Shown one piece after another: positions 24,751 to 32,984 of a DNA stretch of 64,000 nt. The notes below the pieces were generated by a model, which was not told the origin of the DNA, did not search any database, and worked only from the letters and a program-made list of their open reading frames with translations. Every line of letters starts with the position of its first letter. Position 1 is the first letter of the stretch. The translations under genes were made by a program, and so were the position numbers. Origin of the DNA: Turbatrix aceti (lineage: Eukaryota > Nematoda > Chromadorea > Rhabditida > Panagrolaimidae); the NCBI GenBank assembly GCA_963969345.1, contig OZ017770.1, positions 5,217,246-5,281,245 on the forward strand, given 5' to 3'.

Positions 24751-25627
24751 GCGTCGTTTTTTGCGTAGCGACAGAGAGCGAGCGGAGAGAGCTGGATTGA
24801 GGCGTCAGTACTCTCGACGCGATACCGTAAGTTCGCAGTCGAGGAAGGAGAAGAAAAAGTTCTCCTATCCATCTTCGGTTTTGTTTCGACTGTTTCCGGT
24901 GGTGTTTTTTATTTTTTTATTTTTTGTTGGTTTTCGGGATTTTCGTAGTTTTTTCTTGCGTTTTGTGACGCTGGACGAGTGTCCAAGCGTGTAGGCGTGT
25001 TTTTTTAGCCTTTTAAATGGGCATGGAGCCCGAGAGCGGCTCACAAGGACACGTTGTGCTCGAAAACGACGAAAGGCGGCCCATGCTGGATTGAGAATCG
25101 GGACGTGCTCGACGCCGAACGCAATGGAGCCGTTCGCTTAGACCGGAGTCGTCGATGGCGTGAAGCTCAAGGATGCGGTGTCCCTCAGAAAGACGACCTC
25201 GCGTCTTGGAGGCAGCAACGGTTGAGGCTGACAGACAAAAGGAGCTACATTCAAACTAAATGAGGCAGCGGGGGCTGCCGGAGGAACTCTACCGGGGCTT
25301 CGTATACAGGCCATCTGCCAGGGCAGAGGGCTTGCTACCCAATAGGACGGTGGCGATCAGAATACCGAGGCAATTTGCCGGCGGAGGAGTTGGATCGGGC
25401 GTATCAGCGGCCCAGGACCGAGGCTAATTGGGCCAAATGGGAACCGGCATGAAGCCGATGAGGCAGGCAGAGGGCCGGTGGAGTGGTTGGAGTCAGAGAC
25501 CCGGAGCGGGCGATTCAGCGGCGCAGCGCCGAGGCTAAGCGAGCCGAATCCGAACCGGCACAAAGCCGAGGAAGTCGGTGAGGAAGCTGGGCGGTTTGAG
25601 GAACCAGATAAGGAGTCTGAGGTGTGA

Positions 25628-26069
25628 CGGTCAGGAGGAGGCGAAACGAGCCAGACAAGACCATCGGAGCTGAGGTCATTTGATCAGAGGAGAGTGGAAA
25701 ATCCCAGGTCGGTCGGGACCGAACTGGAGCCAAGAGTAGCAAATCAAACGGCGGCCGCGCGGGCAGACGACGCACGCTCACAACCGACCGTTTTTTCGGA
25801 ATTCAAAGCTCAGGCTTTCATTTCAAGCCGACGTTCAATTTTGGTGAGTGTTTTTATGTAAAGGGTCCAGGCCCGTGTTCCAGGCATGGTGGGAACATTC
25901 AGTTCGTCAGCAACGCAAAGGTCAACGCCAGAAGCGCTTAGATAACGACAGAATAGAGAGAAGACGGAAGCGTCTAATGCAGAGGAGAGCGGGGTCGAGT
26001 ATCGACCGTATGTGTGGCAGCGAACGAGAGGGACAGAGTCCGAGCTTGAATCAGGCCGCAGCTATTTGA
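25628..26069 (+). CDS. Spliced open frame A inside the unidentified insertion
   Basis: Open from 25628 (after a TGA) to 25843, then after removal of the 40-bp mini-intron (25844-25883) from 25884 to a TGA at 26067-26069. The junction is phase 0. The product of about 133 codons is very basic after the junction ('RIERRRKRLMQRRAG'). There is no clear start codon and no recognised domain. Listed because two mini-introns in this block independently join long open frames. Confidence 0.3.
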
Positions 26070-27151
26070 ACATGACCGGAATCGGCGGAAAGCCCAGGCT
26101 ATGACTGAGGCAAAGACAACATCTGATCCGGGTAGGCCATGCAGGCCTGCATGCATGCAGGAGCCAAGGGAGGGGTTCGCTCTCGACCTGACAATGAAAA
26201 GCGATAGAAGCCAACTTGGTCAATGGCGGACTCGGCGAGGCCGGTCGAGGAGTTCGTGCCCAACACGGGCAGCGGTAGGGGAGCTGACATCGAGGATCCA
26301 GGACGTCGTATCAAACTTCCTTCTGCGCAAAGCCAAGAACATAATTCGGTGAGTGTTTTTATAAAGGGTACACGGACCCCATTATGCAGGCGTAAGCAGA
26401 ATAGACGTATACCGTCTTTCAATCGAGAAAGATCAAGGCTTCGAGCGGATTGGCAAACAAGACGCGGTGAAGCGAGTAAATACTCAATTGAATTTGGCGT
26501 CTCCCAATGGCGAATGAGGACGCGCATTCGCCAGGAGGCGAATGGAAAGACGATCGGAATCAGGAAGGCGGTCCCCCCAAGCAAAAACAACGCAAAGCCG
26601 AGCCTACGCGGACCAATGGGAGACCGGCAGTATGTCTTAACCGGGTTTTAGCAGTTGGCTGAACCTGGAGGCGCTGAGGGAGCAGCGATCCGAACGCATC
26701 AGGTCAGAGGCTGCGTGAGCCTAACAGAGGACGGCAAAGAGCAAAGCCTACACAATTTCGGGCCACCGACCGGTACAAACCGTCGAAGATGTGGGCACCG
26801 AAACTACACGGGTCAGGAGAGCCCCAGAAGCCGGACCAGGGCACAGTGCCTGAGGGACGGAATGGGTGTTGGCACCCGAAAGAGTGCTAATCTGCGGCGG
26901 TGCAGAGGAACAGGCCGAGACCGGACAGGAAGCGAAAGAAAGAGCCTACTACGGGATCGTTTACGGGAGGCAATGGAAGCAGAAATGCAACAGACGATCG
27001 GCGACAGCGAAGTACATATTCAGCGCGAATGAGGATCCCTTTATGGTGAGGCCGGAGCCAGATCCTGCCTTGTACGCAAATTCAGTCGTTCAGGTCAACA
27101 ACCAGATCGGGTGAGTATTTTATAAAAAGGGTCCGCGGACCCGATTTGCAG
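25844..27151 (+). repeat. Three dispersed copies of a 40-41 bp mini-intron-like module
   Basis: Copies at 25844-25883, 26349-26389 and 27111-27151. Each starts GTGAGT, continues with a T/A-rich run 'tttttataaaggg', carries an inverted repeat of the type GGGTCCnnGGACCC, and ends CAG before GC. Their exon flanks are much less alike than the modules themselves. Confidence 0.7.
26101..26651 (+). CDS. Spliced open frame B inside the unidentified insertion
   Basis: ATG at 26101; exon 26101-26348, mini-intron 26349-26389, exon 26390-26651 ending TAG. The 2+1 phase is maintained and the product is 169 residues ('MTEAKTTSDPGRPC' to 'MGDRQYVLTGF'). It is basic and of unknown function. Without splicing, the ATG frame stops 4 nt into the intron. 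A third frame of similar style follows (about 26866-27110) before the third mini-intron. Confidence 0.35.
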
Positions 27152-27650
27152 GCGACAGTGACTTAAATATACAGTTACCCGCCCCCGTATGGAACGGGGA
27201 AGGCGGGAGGTATACGATTGATCAGGACAACGGGAAGCACCGAAGCTCGGAAGGTCAGGCGGTCGGACAGGTCGTTGTCGAGGAAGTAGACGCGGCCGGA
27301 GGCAAGGCGATGGGCGTAGCCCCCTCGTTCGCAGCACCCTAACAACTCAAATCGAAGAAGATCGTCCAACAGAAGCGAGGGCCTAGGAGCCCAAAAGGTA
27401 AGCTATTGGTGACCTCGTGGTTTCAACAGGTTTTCAATCTCCGACGGCACGGTCCCGACGACATACCCCATCCTCGAGGCACGTTCTCCACGTAATCTGC
27501 CGGCGACAGCCGAATAAACGCCTCGCATCCCTAAACGAGAGTAGGCTCTCGTAGCGAAAGCGAGCGATAGCGGAGCGAAAAACAAGTTTTTCGCGTAGAA
27601 GCGAGGAAACGAAGTGACGAAGAAACGAGGTTCCGAAGCGACGGAGCGGA

Positions 27651-27917
27651 AAAAGTATTTTATCGAGCCAAAAATAATCTTGTTACGAATGAGAAAGAAA
27701 TGTTTGTCGGCGGAAAAAATAACGTGTCGTAGGAGTTTTTTGTACCAACAGTACGCACCAGCTTGCTGCTCCAGTAATACTTCTCTTTGTGCACAACGCG
27801 TCCCGTATGGAAGGGGGTGGAGCCAGCCCTGCAGCGTTGATTTGTGCTGCGTCGCTGTTGATCGTCCAATGCTCTGCGCTTGTAGTTTTTGTATCCACTT
27901 ACTTTGTTTTCAGGTTA
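27651..27917. repeat. Outer piece of the left inverted-repeat arm
   Basis: Inverted copy of 38852-39118 ('agtattttatcgagcc' through 'ttactttgttttcaggtta'). It is separated from the rest of the arm by the gypsy element on its right and from the T-box fragment by the 2.9-kb insertion on its left. Confidence 0.92.
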
Positions 27918-27928
27918 GTACAGCAAGG

Positions 27929-28100
27929 GTGGAGAGAAGAGAAGGTGATCCCGGCCGGGCGATCACGTAGAGAGAGAAGAGCGCTGAAGCACAAAGACTC
28001 AAAGCACAGAGGGGAAAAAGAGTCTTTATTCAAATGCCATAGCACGCTTATATACTACAACAAAGGTGAGTATGTAAATTCGTAGCGACGCCATACAACA
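27929..28100 (-). repeat. 3' LTR of the gypsy element
   Basis: In element orientation it begins TGTTGTATGG, contains a TATATAAGC promoter box and an AATAAA signal, and ends near 'cttctcttctctcca' followed by 'cccttgctgtac' up to the target duplication. A short purine stretch (GGAGGGCG) abuts its start and may be the polypurine tract. It differs from the 5' LTR at about one position. Confidence 0.9.
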
Positions 28101-28245
28101 CGCCCTCCAGTCGTTTAGCAAGGATCCGGCGCGAGACGGCTGGATCCTGAGGACGACTTGAAGGAGCGGCGCCTGTGTGGGTGATGTGACTCAAAAAACC
28201 TCGAAGCGTGCCAGTGAGTTGGCTGAATAAAGTAAACTGCCATCC

Positions 28246-28503
28246 GCATCTACTGCACCCATTCCTCTGTCAAGGATGAGGTGCTTCGAGTTGGAACAAA
28301 CTGAAAGCTGCATTCTACTGCACCCGGTTGGGTGCTTCGAATGTCTGACAAGTGAAAAATGCATTCTACTGCACCCTTTCCTCGTTGAGGTTTAGGTGCT
28401 TCAAATGTCTAACAAATCCGAAATTGGTACTAGTTGTCGGTTTCTTAATTCGATTACGTGCACCCCTTCCTCTCCCGGGAAGAAGAGAGGTTTAGGTGCT
28501 TCA
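28246..28503 (-). repeat. Array of four stem-loop units
   Basis: Units at about 28246, 28309, 28361 and 28457. Each has 'tactgcaccc' or 'acgtgcacccc' facing 'ggtgcttc', closing a GCACC/GGTGC stem with variable internal pairing (for example 'cctct...agagagg' in the fourth). Loop lengths differ while the closing stem is kept, which suggests selection on structure in the element RNA. Confidence 0.65.
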
Positions 28504-28595
28504 CCGAAAAAGAACGAGTTCATTCGCAAGAATGAACTCAGTTCGACCGTTTTCCCGTAATTCGGTACTCCCCGCGCGAAAATTCTTGCTGGGAG

Positions 28596-28605
28596 TATAA
28601 AAAGG
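28596..28605 (+). promoter_or_regulatory. TATA box of the opposite-strand accessory gene
   Basis: TATAAAAAGG lies about 137 bp before the ATG at 28742, on the strand opposite to pol. It is a near-consensus TATA element in a GC-rich context ('gggag' before, 'cggagagcg' after). Confidence 0.55.
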
Positions 28606-28741
28606 CGGAGAGCGCTAGGAAACCAACCATTTCGATCGTTCTGCGGTGTTGTTGTGACCCGTCCGAACAATCCATCTCTTCCTTCTTTCCAAGTCTTGTT
28701 GGAGACTCGTCCCTTCCTCCATTCTTCTTCGTCGGTCCAAG

Positions 28742-29736
28742 ATGCGCTCCTATCCGCGCGAGCGCGAATCGGAGTATTATGGTCACAACCAAGGCATAAA
28801 ACCGGCCTAAAAATCAGGCCGCCGGCCGGCTTGCGGCCGGCCTAAATTTTCAGGCCGAAGCCGGGCCGGCCGCGGCCGCGGCCTATTTTTTGAAAAAAAA
28901 TTTCGTGCTATATTTTAGGGTTATTTTCGCAAAATTTGACCAAATTTAGAAAAAAAATTTTTTTAGAAAGAACCTAATATTATGGAAAAATGCATAATAA
29001 TAAATTCCCCTGTGGTAAAAAGTAAAAAAAAAGACGAATGAAGCACAAAAACGTCAGAAAATCATACTTTTTTCAAAAAAAATCAACTTTCGAATATTTT
29101 TCCGGCTTTTCTCGGCTTTTTCGGCCGGCCTTGAATCGAAAAGCCGGCCCGCAGCCGGCCGCGGCCGGCCGGCCGTGCCGGCTTTTGCGGCCGGCCGGCC
29201 GGATTTTATGCCTTGGTCACAACTGGCCGCGACGACACAGCTCTCCCACGGTCCATCATCTGATCAAAACCGCAGTTCAGGAGGCCCTGTCTGCCGCGCC
29301 GGTGGTTCACCATGTGGCCCCGGCCATCCCCGTTGCTCCGGCTCCTGCTGAAACGGGGGGCCAGGTCCCGCGTCCGAAGAAGAAAGGGAAAAAGAAGAAG
29401 AAGATCGTGAAGAAGAAGTCTCCTAAGAAATCTGTCGCTCCCGCCGTTCCGGCTCCGGGCGGTCTGCATCCCACCGAATCTTTCTCTGAACAGATTCTAA
29501 TTCTTCTGGTGAGTAGTTTCTTGAGAGCGCCCTTAAGTCCAGGGAACTTTGGTTTATAGGCGGCGATCCTGAGTGTCCTCGAAAAATCTGCCGGTCACCC
29601 TGGAAACGCTCCGCCTCCCGTCGTCCGTCCACTCGTCCCTACTCCGCCTGCTGGCGTTCCTGGAACCAATGGACAGCCGAAAAGCCACACCGTCGACGAC
29701 GGTGAGCCCGGGCCCTCGGGTATTTCGGGGCCCTAA
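28742..29736 (+). pseudogene. Opposite-strand accessory gene of the gypsy element, broken by a MITE
   Basis: Reading through the MITE as absent, exon 1 is 28742-28789 plus 29224-29508, a GT-AG intron is 29509-29559, and exon 2 is 29560-29736 ending TAA: 169 residues. Phase is kept at every step. Composition: an Arg/Tyr/His-rich start ('MRSYPRERESEYYGHNWPRR'), a helix ('VHHLIKTAVQEALSAAPVV'), Ala/Pro linkers, a strong Lys block ('KKKGKKKKKIVKKK') and a Pro-rich end. The Lys block could bind nucleic acid or act as a nuclear signal. I recognise no family. It is transcribed toward pol, from its own TATA box. As it stands, the MITE splits the first exon. Confidence 0.6.
28790..29215. mobile_element. 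hAT-type MITE (non-autonomous DNA transposon)
   Basis: 426 bp with terminal inverted repeats CAAGGCATAAAA...TTTTATGCCTTG, subterminal CCGGCC/GGCCGG-rich inverted repeats and an AT-rich core. It is flanked by a perfect 8-bp duplication GTCACAAC (28782-28789 and 29216-29223), the size typical of hAT transposases. No coding capacity. Confidence 0.93.
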
Positions 29737-29845
29737 TGCCGCCAACGCCACCCCTCTCCGCCACTCTTCTTTTTGTCTCGTGTTTTACCGTCAGATAAAT
29801 AGTGACTAGAATCTACGTGAGGGGGAGGGGCGGCGCCGGCGGCGT

Positions 29846-32812
29846 CTAATTACCGTACCTATCAGGACGGTGCAGTTGGTCCCTGGGTCGAAGACCCATA
29901 CCACCTACTCTGGTGCGAGGAGGGGTATCTGGAACCACCGGGGACTGCTCCGCCGGTGGAACACTAAGTGATTGCTCGGATTCTTCGTCCTGTTGGGACT
30001 CATCGATATCCTCGCTAGCCGACAAGTACTGATATCCATCTCCTATAGTCGAAGATAGATTTGCAGACTGTGGCAAGGTGACGTTACCAGGCGGGGGTGC
30101 CCGGACCGGAGACCCAGCGTTACCTTGCGGTGACGGAGGACTCAGAGACCCACCTGTGCTTGCCGCTGGTGTTGGGGCCGGTGTTTCAGCATTACGCGGA
30201 GGTGATGCCAAGCCCGGAGTCCCGTGATTAACCGGTGGCGTCACAGTGGTCTGGGGTTGCTGCGGCTGTTGCGGAAGTCCGTTTTTCGGCGCTTTCGGAG
30301 GTTGAAAAGCCGCACGGAGAGCCGCCTCTGCCAATGCCAACCCACGTTGTCCTGGCGATAAAAGCCCGTCAACTCCTACCGGAATTGCCGCCATGGAATT
30401 AGATGTCGAAGGGTTGATCGGGGTTGGAAGTGGTCCTTCTTGCGGTGAACTTGGGCTACGCAACCAGCGCTTCTTGATTTGGTTCGCTTGGCAAGACCAG
30501 GCCTGCTTTTGAACGGGTACCAAATACATATTGCTCCCCGTGCGCGATATAACCGTGCCTGCAAGCCATTTCGGGCTTCGGCGGTGATTTCGCACGTACA
30601 CTGCATCGTTTGCGTAGAACTCCGTTGCCGTACGATCACCCTCACACATACGACGGAGTCGTCGTTGGTAAGGCGTAGTCTGCGGCTCGGGGTTCGCTTG
30701 GTCGATACGCGGCATCACCGTGAGGGGAGTCCGTATGCCATTCGCAAACATCATATCCGCCGGGCTTTTACCCGTCGCCGGGTGAGCCGTGGCGCGATAT
30801 GTTAGCAGAAATTCTCTCACAGTGCTTAGCAGTTCGCTCGGCGGAGGGTCAATGCGTTCCATAGAGTCCTTAAAGGTCCTTACGAAACGCTCCGCCTCGC
30901 CGTTCAACTGCGGATGGTATGGAGCCGATCTTGTGTGCTGAATCGCCCATAGATCCATGGCATCCGCCCATTCCTGTGAAGTGAATTGGGGCCCGTTATC
31001 CGACACGATCTGGTTGGGAAAGCCAAAAATGCAGAAAACGGTGTGCAACTGGTCCAGCGTAGTCTTACTCGTGATCTGCCGCATTGGGTAAACGGCTGGC
31101 CACTTAGACTTCGCGTCCACCAGAATTAGCCACATAAAACCCCGGTATGGGCCCGCAAAGTCAATGTGAATGCGGTCCCAGGGTTTTGCTGGCACGTCCC
31201 AGGGGTGAAACCTCTTAGGGATATCCGGTCCCATCTGATTGCAACGTTGGCAAAGCCGACTCACTTCCGTGATACGTTTGTCAATCCCGGGAAACCAGAT
31301 ATTTTGGCGCGCCAGACTTTTCATACGAGTTTCGCCCGAATGTACCCGATGAAGCAGTCCTAAGACGTGCTCTTCCAGGTTCTTCGGAACTACTACTCGA
31401 TGATTGTCGCGGAATAAGATTCCATCGTCAGAGACATAGAACTCGTTCCAGCTGTTGATGTAGTGGTCCAATTCGGGAGACGTCCCTCGGTTTGGGGGAG
31501 GCATCCCTTGGTCCACACGTTCGATAACCGATTTGAGAGTTTGGTCCTGTTCGATGCCCTTGCGAATCATGTCAGTTGATAACGCCGTATTTTCGAAACA
31601 GTCCTTGGTCACGTCGTGCACTGCGATATCCTCTGGAGTACGAGTCACCTGTGGGGTGTCGTCCAGTGGTAATCGAGAAAGTGCATCGGCATGTCCAAAC
31701 TCCGTGGTACGAACGTACTCGATAGTAAAACGATACATCGAGAGTTTGACGGCCCATCTGTGCACTCTACGTATAGCGACTCCGGGCAGATCTGGGTTCT
31801 TCCCAAAAATTCGCAGGAGTGGCTGGTGATCCGTCTGAAGCGTGAATTTCCGGCCATAGACGTAGTGGTTGAATTTCTCCACCCCCCACACAATGGCTAG
31901 AGCTTCTTTGTCGATCTGGGAAAATCGCTTTTCCGTAGAGATTTGTGTCCTCGAGGCATAAGCAATAACCCTTTCGACTCCGTTGGAGTATCTATGCGAA
32001 AGAACCGCTCCGAGACCGTAGTCCGATGCGTCCGTCGCTAAGACCACCTCCACAGACGGATCGTAGTGTGCCAGAACAGGAGCCTTGGTCAATTGGGTTT
32101 TGATCTGGTCCATGGCCTGCTGTTGAGCGGGGCCCCAAGACCATCGGGCATCCTTTTGGCGCAAGTTATTCAGCGGATAGGAAAGAGTAGCCAAGCCAGG
32201 AATAAACTTCCCGTAGTACCCAACCATTCCGAGAAATGCTTGCAGTTGTTTGAGATTAACCGGGGCCGGCATTTTCGCAATGGCAGCTACTTTGTCTTGG
32301 ACAGTTTGCACGCCACTACTACTAACGACATGGCCTAAAAAGGTTATCTCTAGCATCAAGAATTCGCACTTTTCAAGCTTGAGTTTGAACCCGGCCTCGC
32401 GCAAACGGCCTAGCACGGTGTCCAATCGCTCGATGTGCTGCTCATAGGTCCTTCCCGTTACCAAGATATCATCGAGGTATACCAGCACGCCTGGCAACCC
32501 GACCAGCAACATTTCCATGATGCGTTGGAAAATAGCCGGTGCGGATGCCACCCCGAATGGCATGTACTGGAATTGGAAGAGACCCTTGTGAGTAGTAACT
32601 ACTACCAGTTCCTTAGACTCGTCGTCAAGAGGGATCTGGAGGTAGGCTTCAGTTAGATCCATTTTACTGAAGGCTATGCCGCCATTAAGTTCGGCGAAAA
32701 GGTCGTCGGGAACCGGTAGCGGATACTGGTCGACTTTTAGGACCGGGTTGATGGTCACTTTAAAATCGCCGCAAATCCGAATTTTTCCGGAACCCTTTGG
32801 TGGCTTGGAGAC
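29846..32812 (-). CDS. pol: Gypsy pol: RT (N-terminally deleted), RNase H, integrase
   Basis: A single open frame of about 990 codons. RT resumes at 'SKPPKGSGKIRICGDFKVT' and has 'FSKMDLTEAYLQIPL', 'QYMPFGVASAPAIFQ' and the catalytic 'VYLDDILVTG'. RNase H shows 'LATDASDYGLGAVLSH' and the usual 'DKEALAIVWGVEKF'. Integrase has the His/Cys zinc site ('HRVHSGETRM', 'CQRCNQ') and DDE residues in 'IDFAGPYRG', 'IVSDNGPQFTSQEW' and 'HPQLNGEAER'. A Pro/Gln/Ser-rich tail of about 200 residues follows. Upstream the frame runs on through the 5' LTR to 32929, an accident of the deletion. Similar proteins are widespread in invertebrate gypsy elements. Confidence 0.93.
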   Translation of the reverse strand, partial: VSKPPKGSGKIRICGDFKVTINPVLKVDQYPLPVPDDLFAELNGGIAFSKMDLTEAYLQIPLDDESKELVVVTTHKGLFQFQYMPFGVASAPAIFQRIMEMLLVGLPGVLVYLDDILVTGRTYEQHIERLDTVLGRLREAGFKLKLEKCEFLMLEITFLGHVVSSSGVQTVQDKVAAIAKMPAPVNLKQLQAFLGMVGYYGKFIPGLATLSYPLNNLRQKDARWSWGPAQQQAMDQIKTQLTKAPVLAHYDPSVEVVLATDASDYGLGAVLSHRYSNGVERVIAYASRTQISTEKRFSQIDKEALAIVWGVEKFNHYVYGRKFTLQTDHQPLLRIFGKNPDLPGVAIRRVHRWAVKLSMYRFTIEYVRTTEFGHADALSRLPLDDTPQVTRTPEDIAVHDVTKDCFENTALSTDMIRKGIEQDQTLKSVIERVDQGMPPPNRGTSPELDHYINSWNEFYVSDDGILFRDNHRVVVPKNLEEHVLGLLHRVHSGETRMKSLARQNIWFPGIDKRITEVSRLCQRCNQMGPDIPKRFHPWDVPAKPWDRIHIDFAGPYRGFMWLILVDAKSKWPAVYPMRQITSKTTLDQLHTVFCIFGFPNQIVSDNGPQFTSQEWADAMDLWAIQHTRSAPYHPQLNGEAERFVRTFKDSMERIDPPPSELLSTVREFLLTYRATAHPATGKSPADMMFANGIRTPLTVMPRIDQANPEPQTTPYQRRLRRMCEGDRTATEFYANDAVYVRNHRRSPKWLAGTVISRTGSNMYLVPVQKQAWSCQANQIKKRWLRSPSSPQEGPLPTPINPSTSNSMAAIPVGVDGLLSPGQRGLALAEAALRAAFQPPKAPKNGLPQQPQQPQTTVTPPVNHGTPGLASPPRNAETPAPTPAASTGGSLSPPSPQGNAGSPVRAPPPGNVTLPQSANLSSTIGDGYQYLSASEDIDESQQDEESEQSLSVPPAEQSPVVPDTPPRTRVGGMGLRPRDQLHRPDRYGN

Positions 32813-32984
32813 GTGGAGAGAAGAGAAGGTGATCCCGGCCGGGCGATCACGTAGAGAGAGAAAAGCGCTGAAGCACAAAGACTCAAAGCACAGAGGGGAA
32901 AAAGAGTCTTTATTCAAATGCCATAGCACGCTTATATACTACAACAAAGGTGAGTATGTAAATTCGTAGCGACGCCATACAACA
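32813..32984 (-). repeat. 5' LTR of the gypsy element
   Basis: Nearly identical to the 3' LTR, but the last 11 bp or so (in element orientation) and the primer-binding site are gone. It passes directly into RT coding sequence at 'cgtctccaagcc'. Confidence 0.9.

Larger units (their letters stand above)
24751..27648. mobile_element. Unidentified 2.9-kb GC- and purine-rich insertion
   Basis: The flanking sequences are adjacent at 39118 in the other arm ('aaaaagataa/aagtattttatcg'), so this block is an insertion. The plus strand is strongly purine-biased, unlike its neighbours. It contains a pair of tandem similar segments about 120 bp apart near 25391 and 25516, three copies of a 40-41 bp mini-intron-like module, a palindrome 'gcgaaaaacaagtttttcgc' at about 27572, GCGA-rich ends and an AATAAA at 27512. 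I recognise no transposase, reverse transcriptase or other domain. It could be a non-autonomous element or a degenerate gene cluster. Confidence 0.6.
27918..32984 (-). mobile_element. Ty3/gypsy LTR retrotransposon, internally deleted
   Basis: Two LTR copies (about 172 bp shared) flank a minus-strand pol. GTTA is found on both sides (27914-27917 and 32985-32988) and once at the uninterrupted site (38851), so this is a target duplication of 4 bp. Gag, protease and the first part of reverse transcriptase are missing: the 5' LTR is fused straight to RT. About 1.7 kb lies between the pol stop and the 3' LTR, holding an opposite-strand gene, a stem-loop array and a MITE. Likely non-autonomous. Confidence 0.92.

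Noticed and set aside
26099..26590. 163-codon minus-strand frame in the unidentified insertion
   Set aside because: It is antisense to spliced frame B; the purine bias and the mini-intron signals both favour the plus strand.
28260..28520. CRISPR-like array
   Set aside because: Units have a variable length and a conserved closing stem, in a eukaryotic retrotransposon; these are stem-loops, not repeats with spacers.
32813..32929. Pol start codon inside the 5' LTR
   Set aside because: The frame is open through the LTR only because the deletion fused LTR and RT; the LTR-encoded residues are not a real protein N-terminus.
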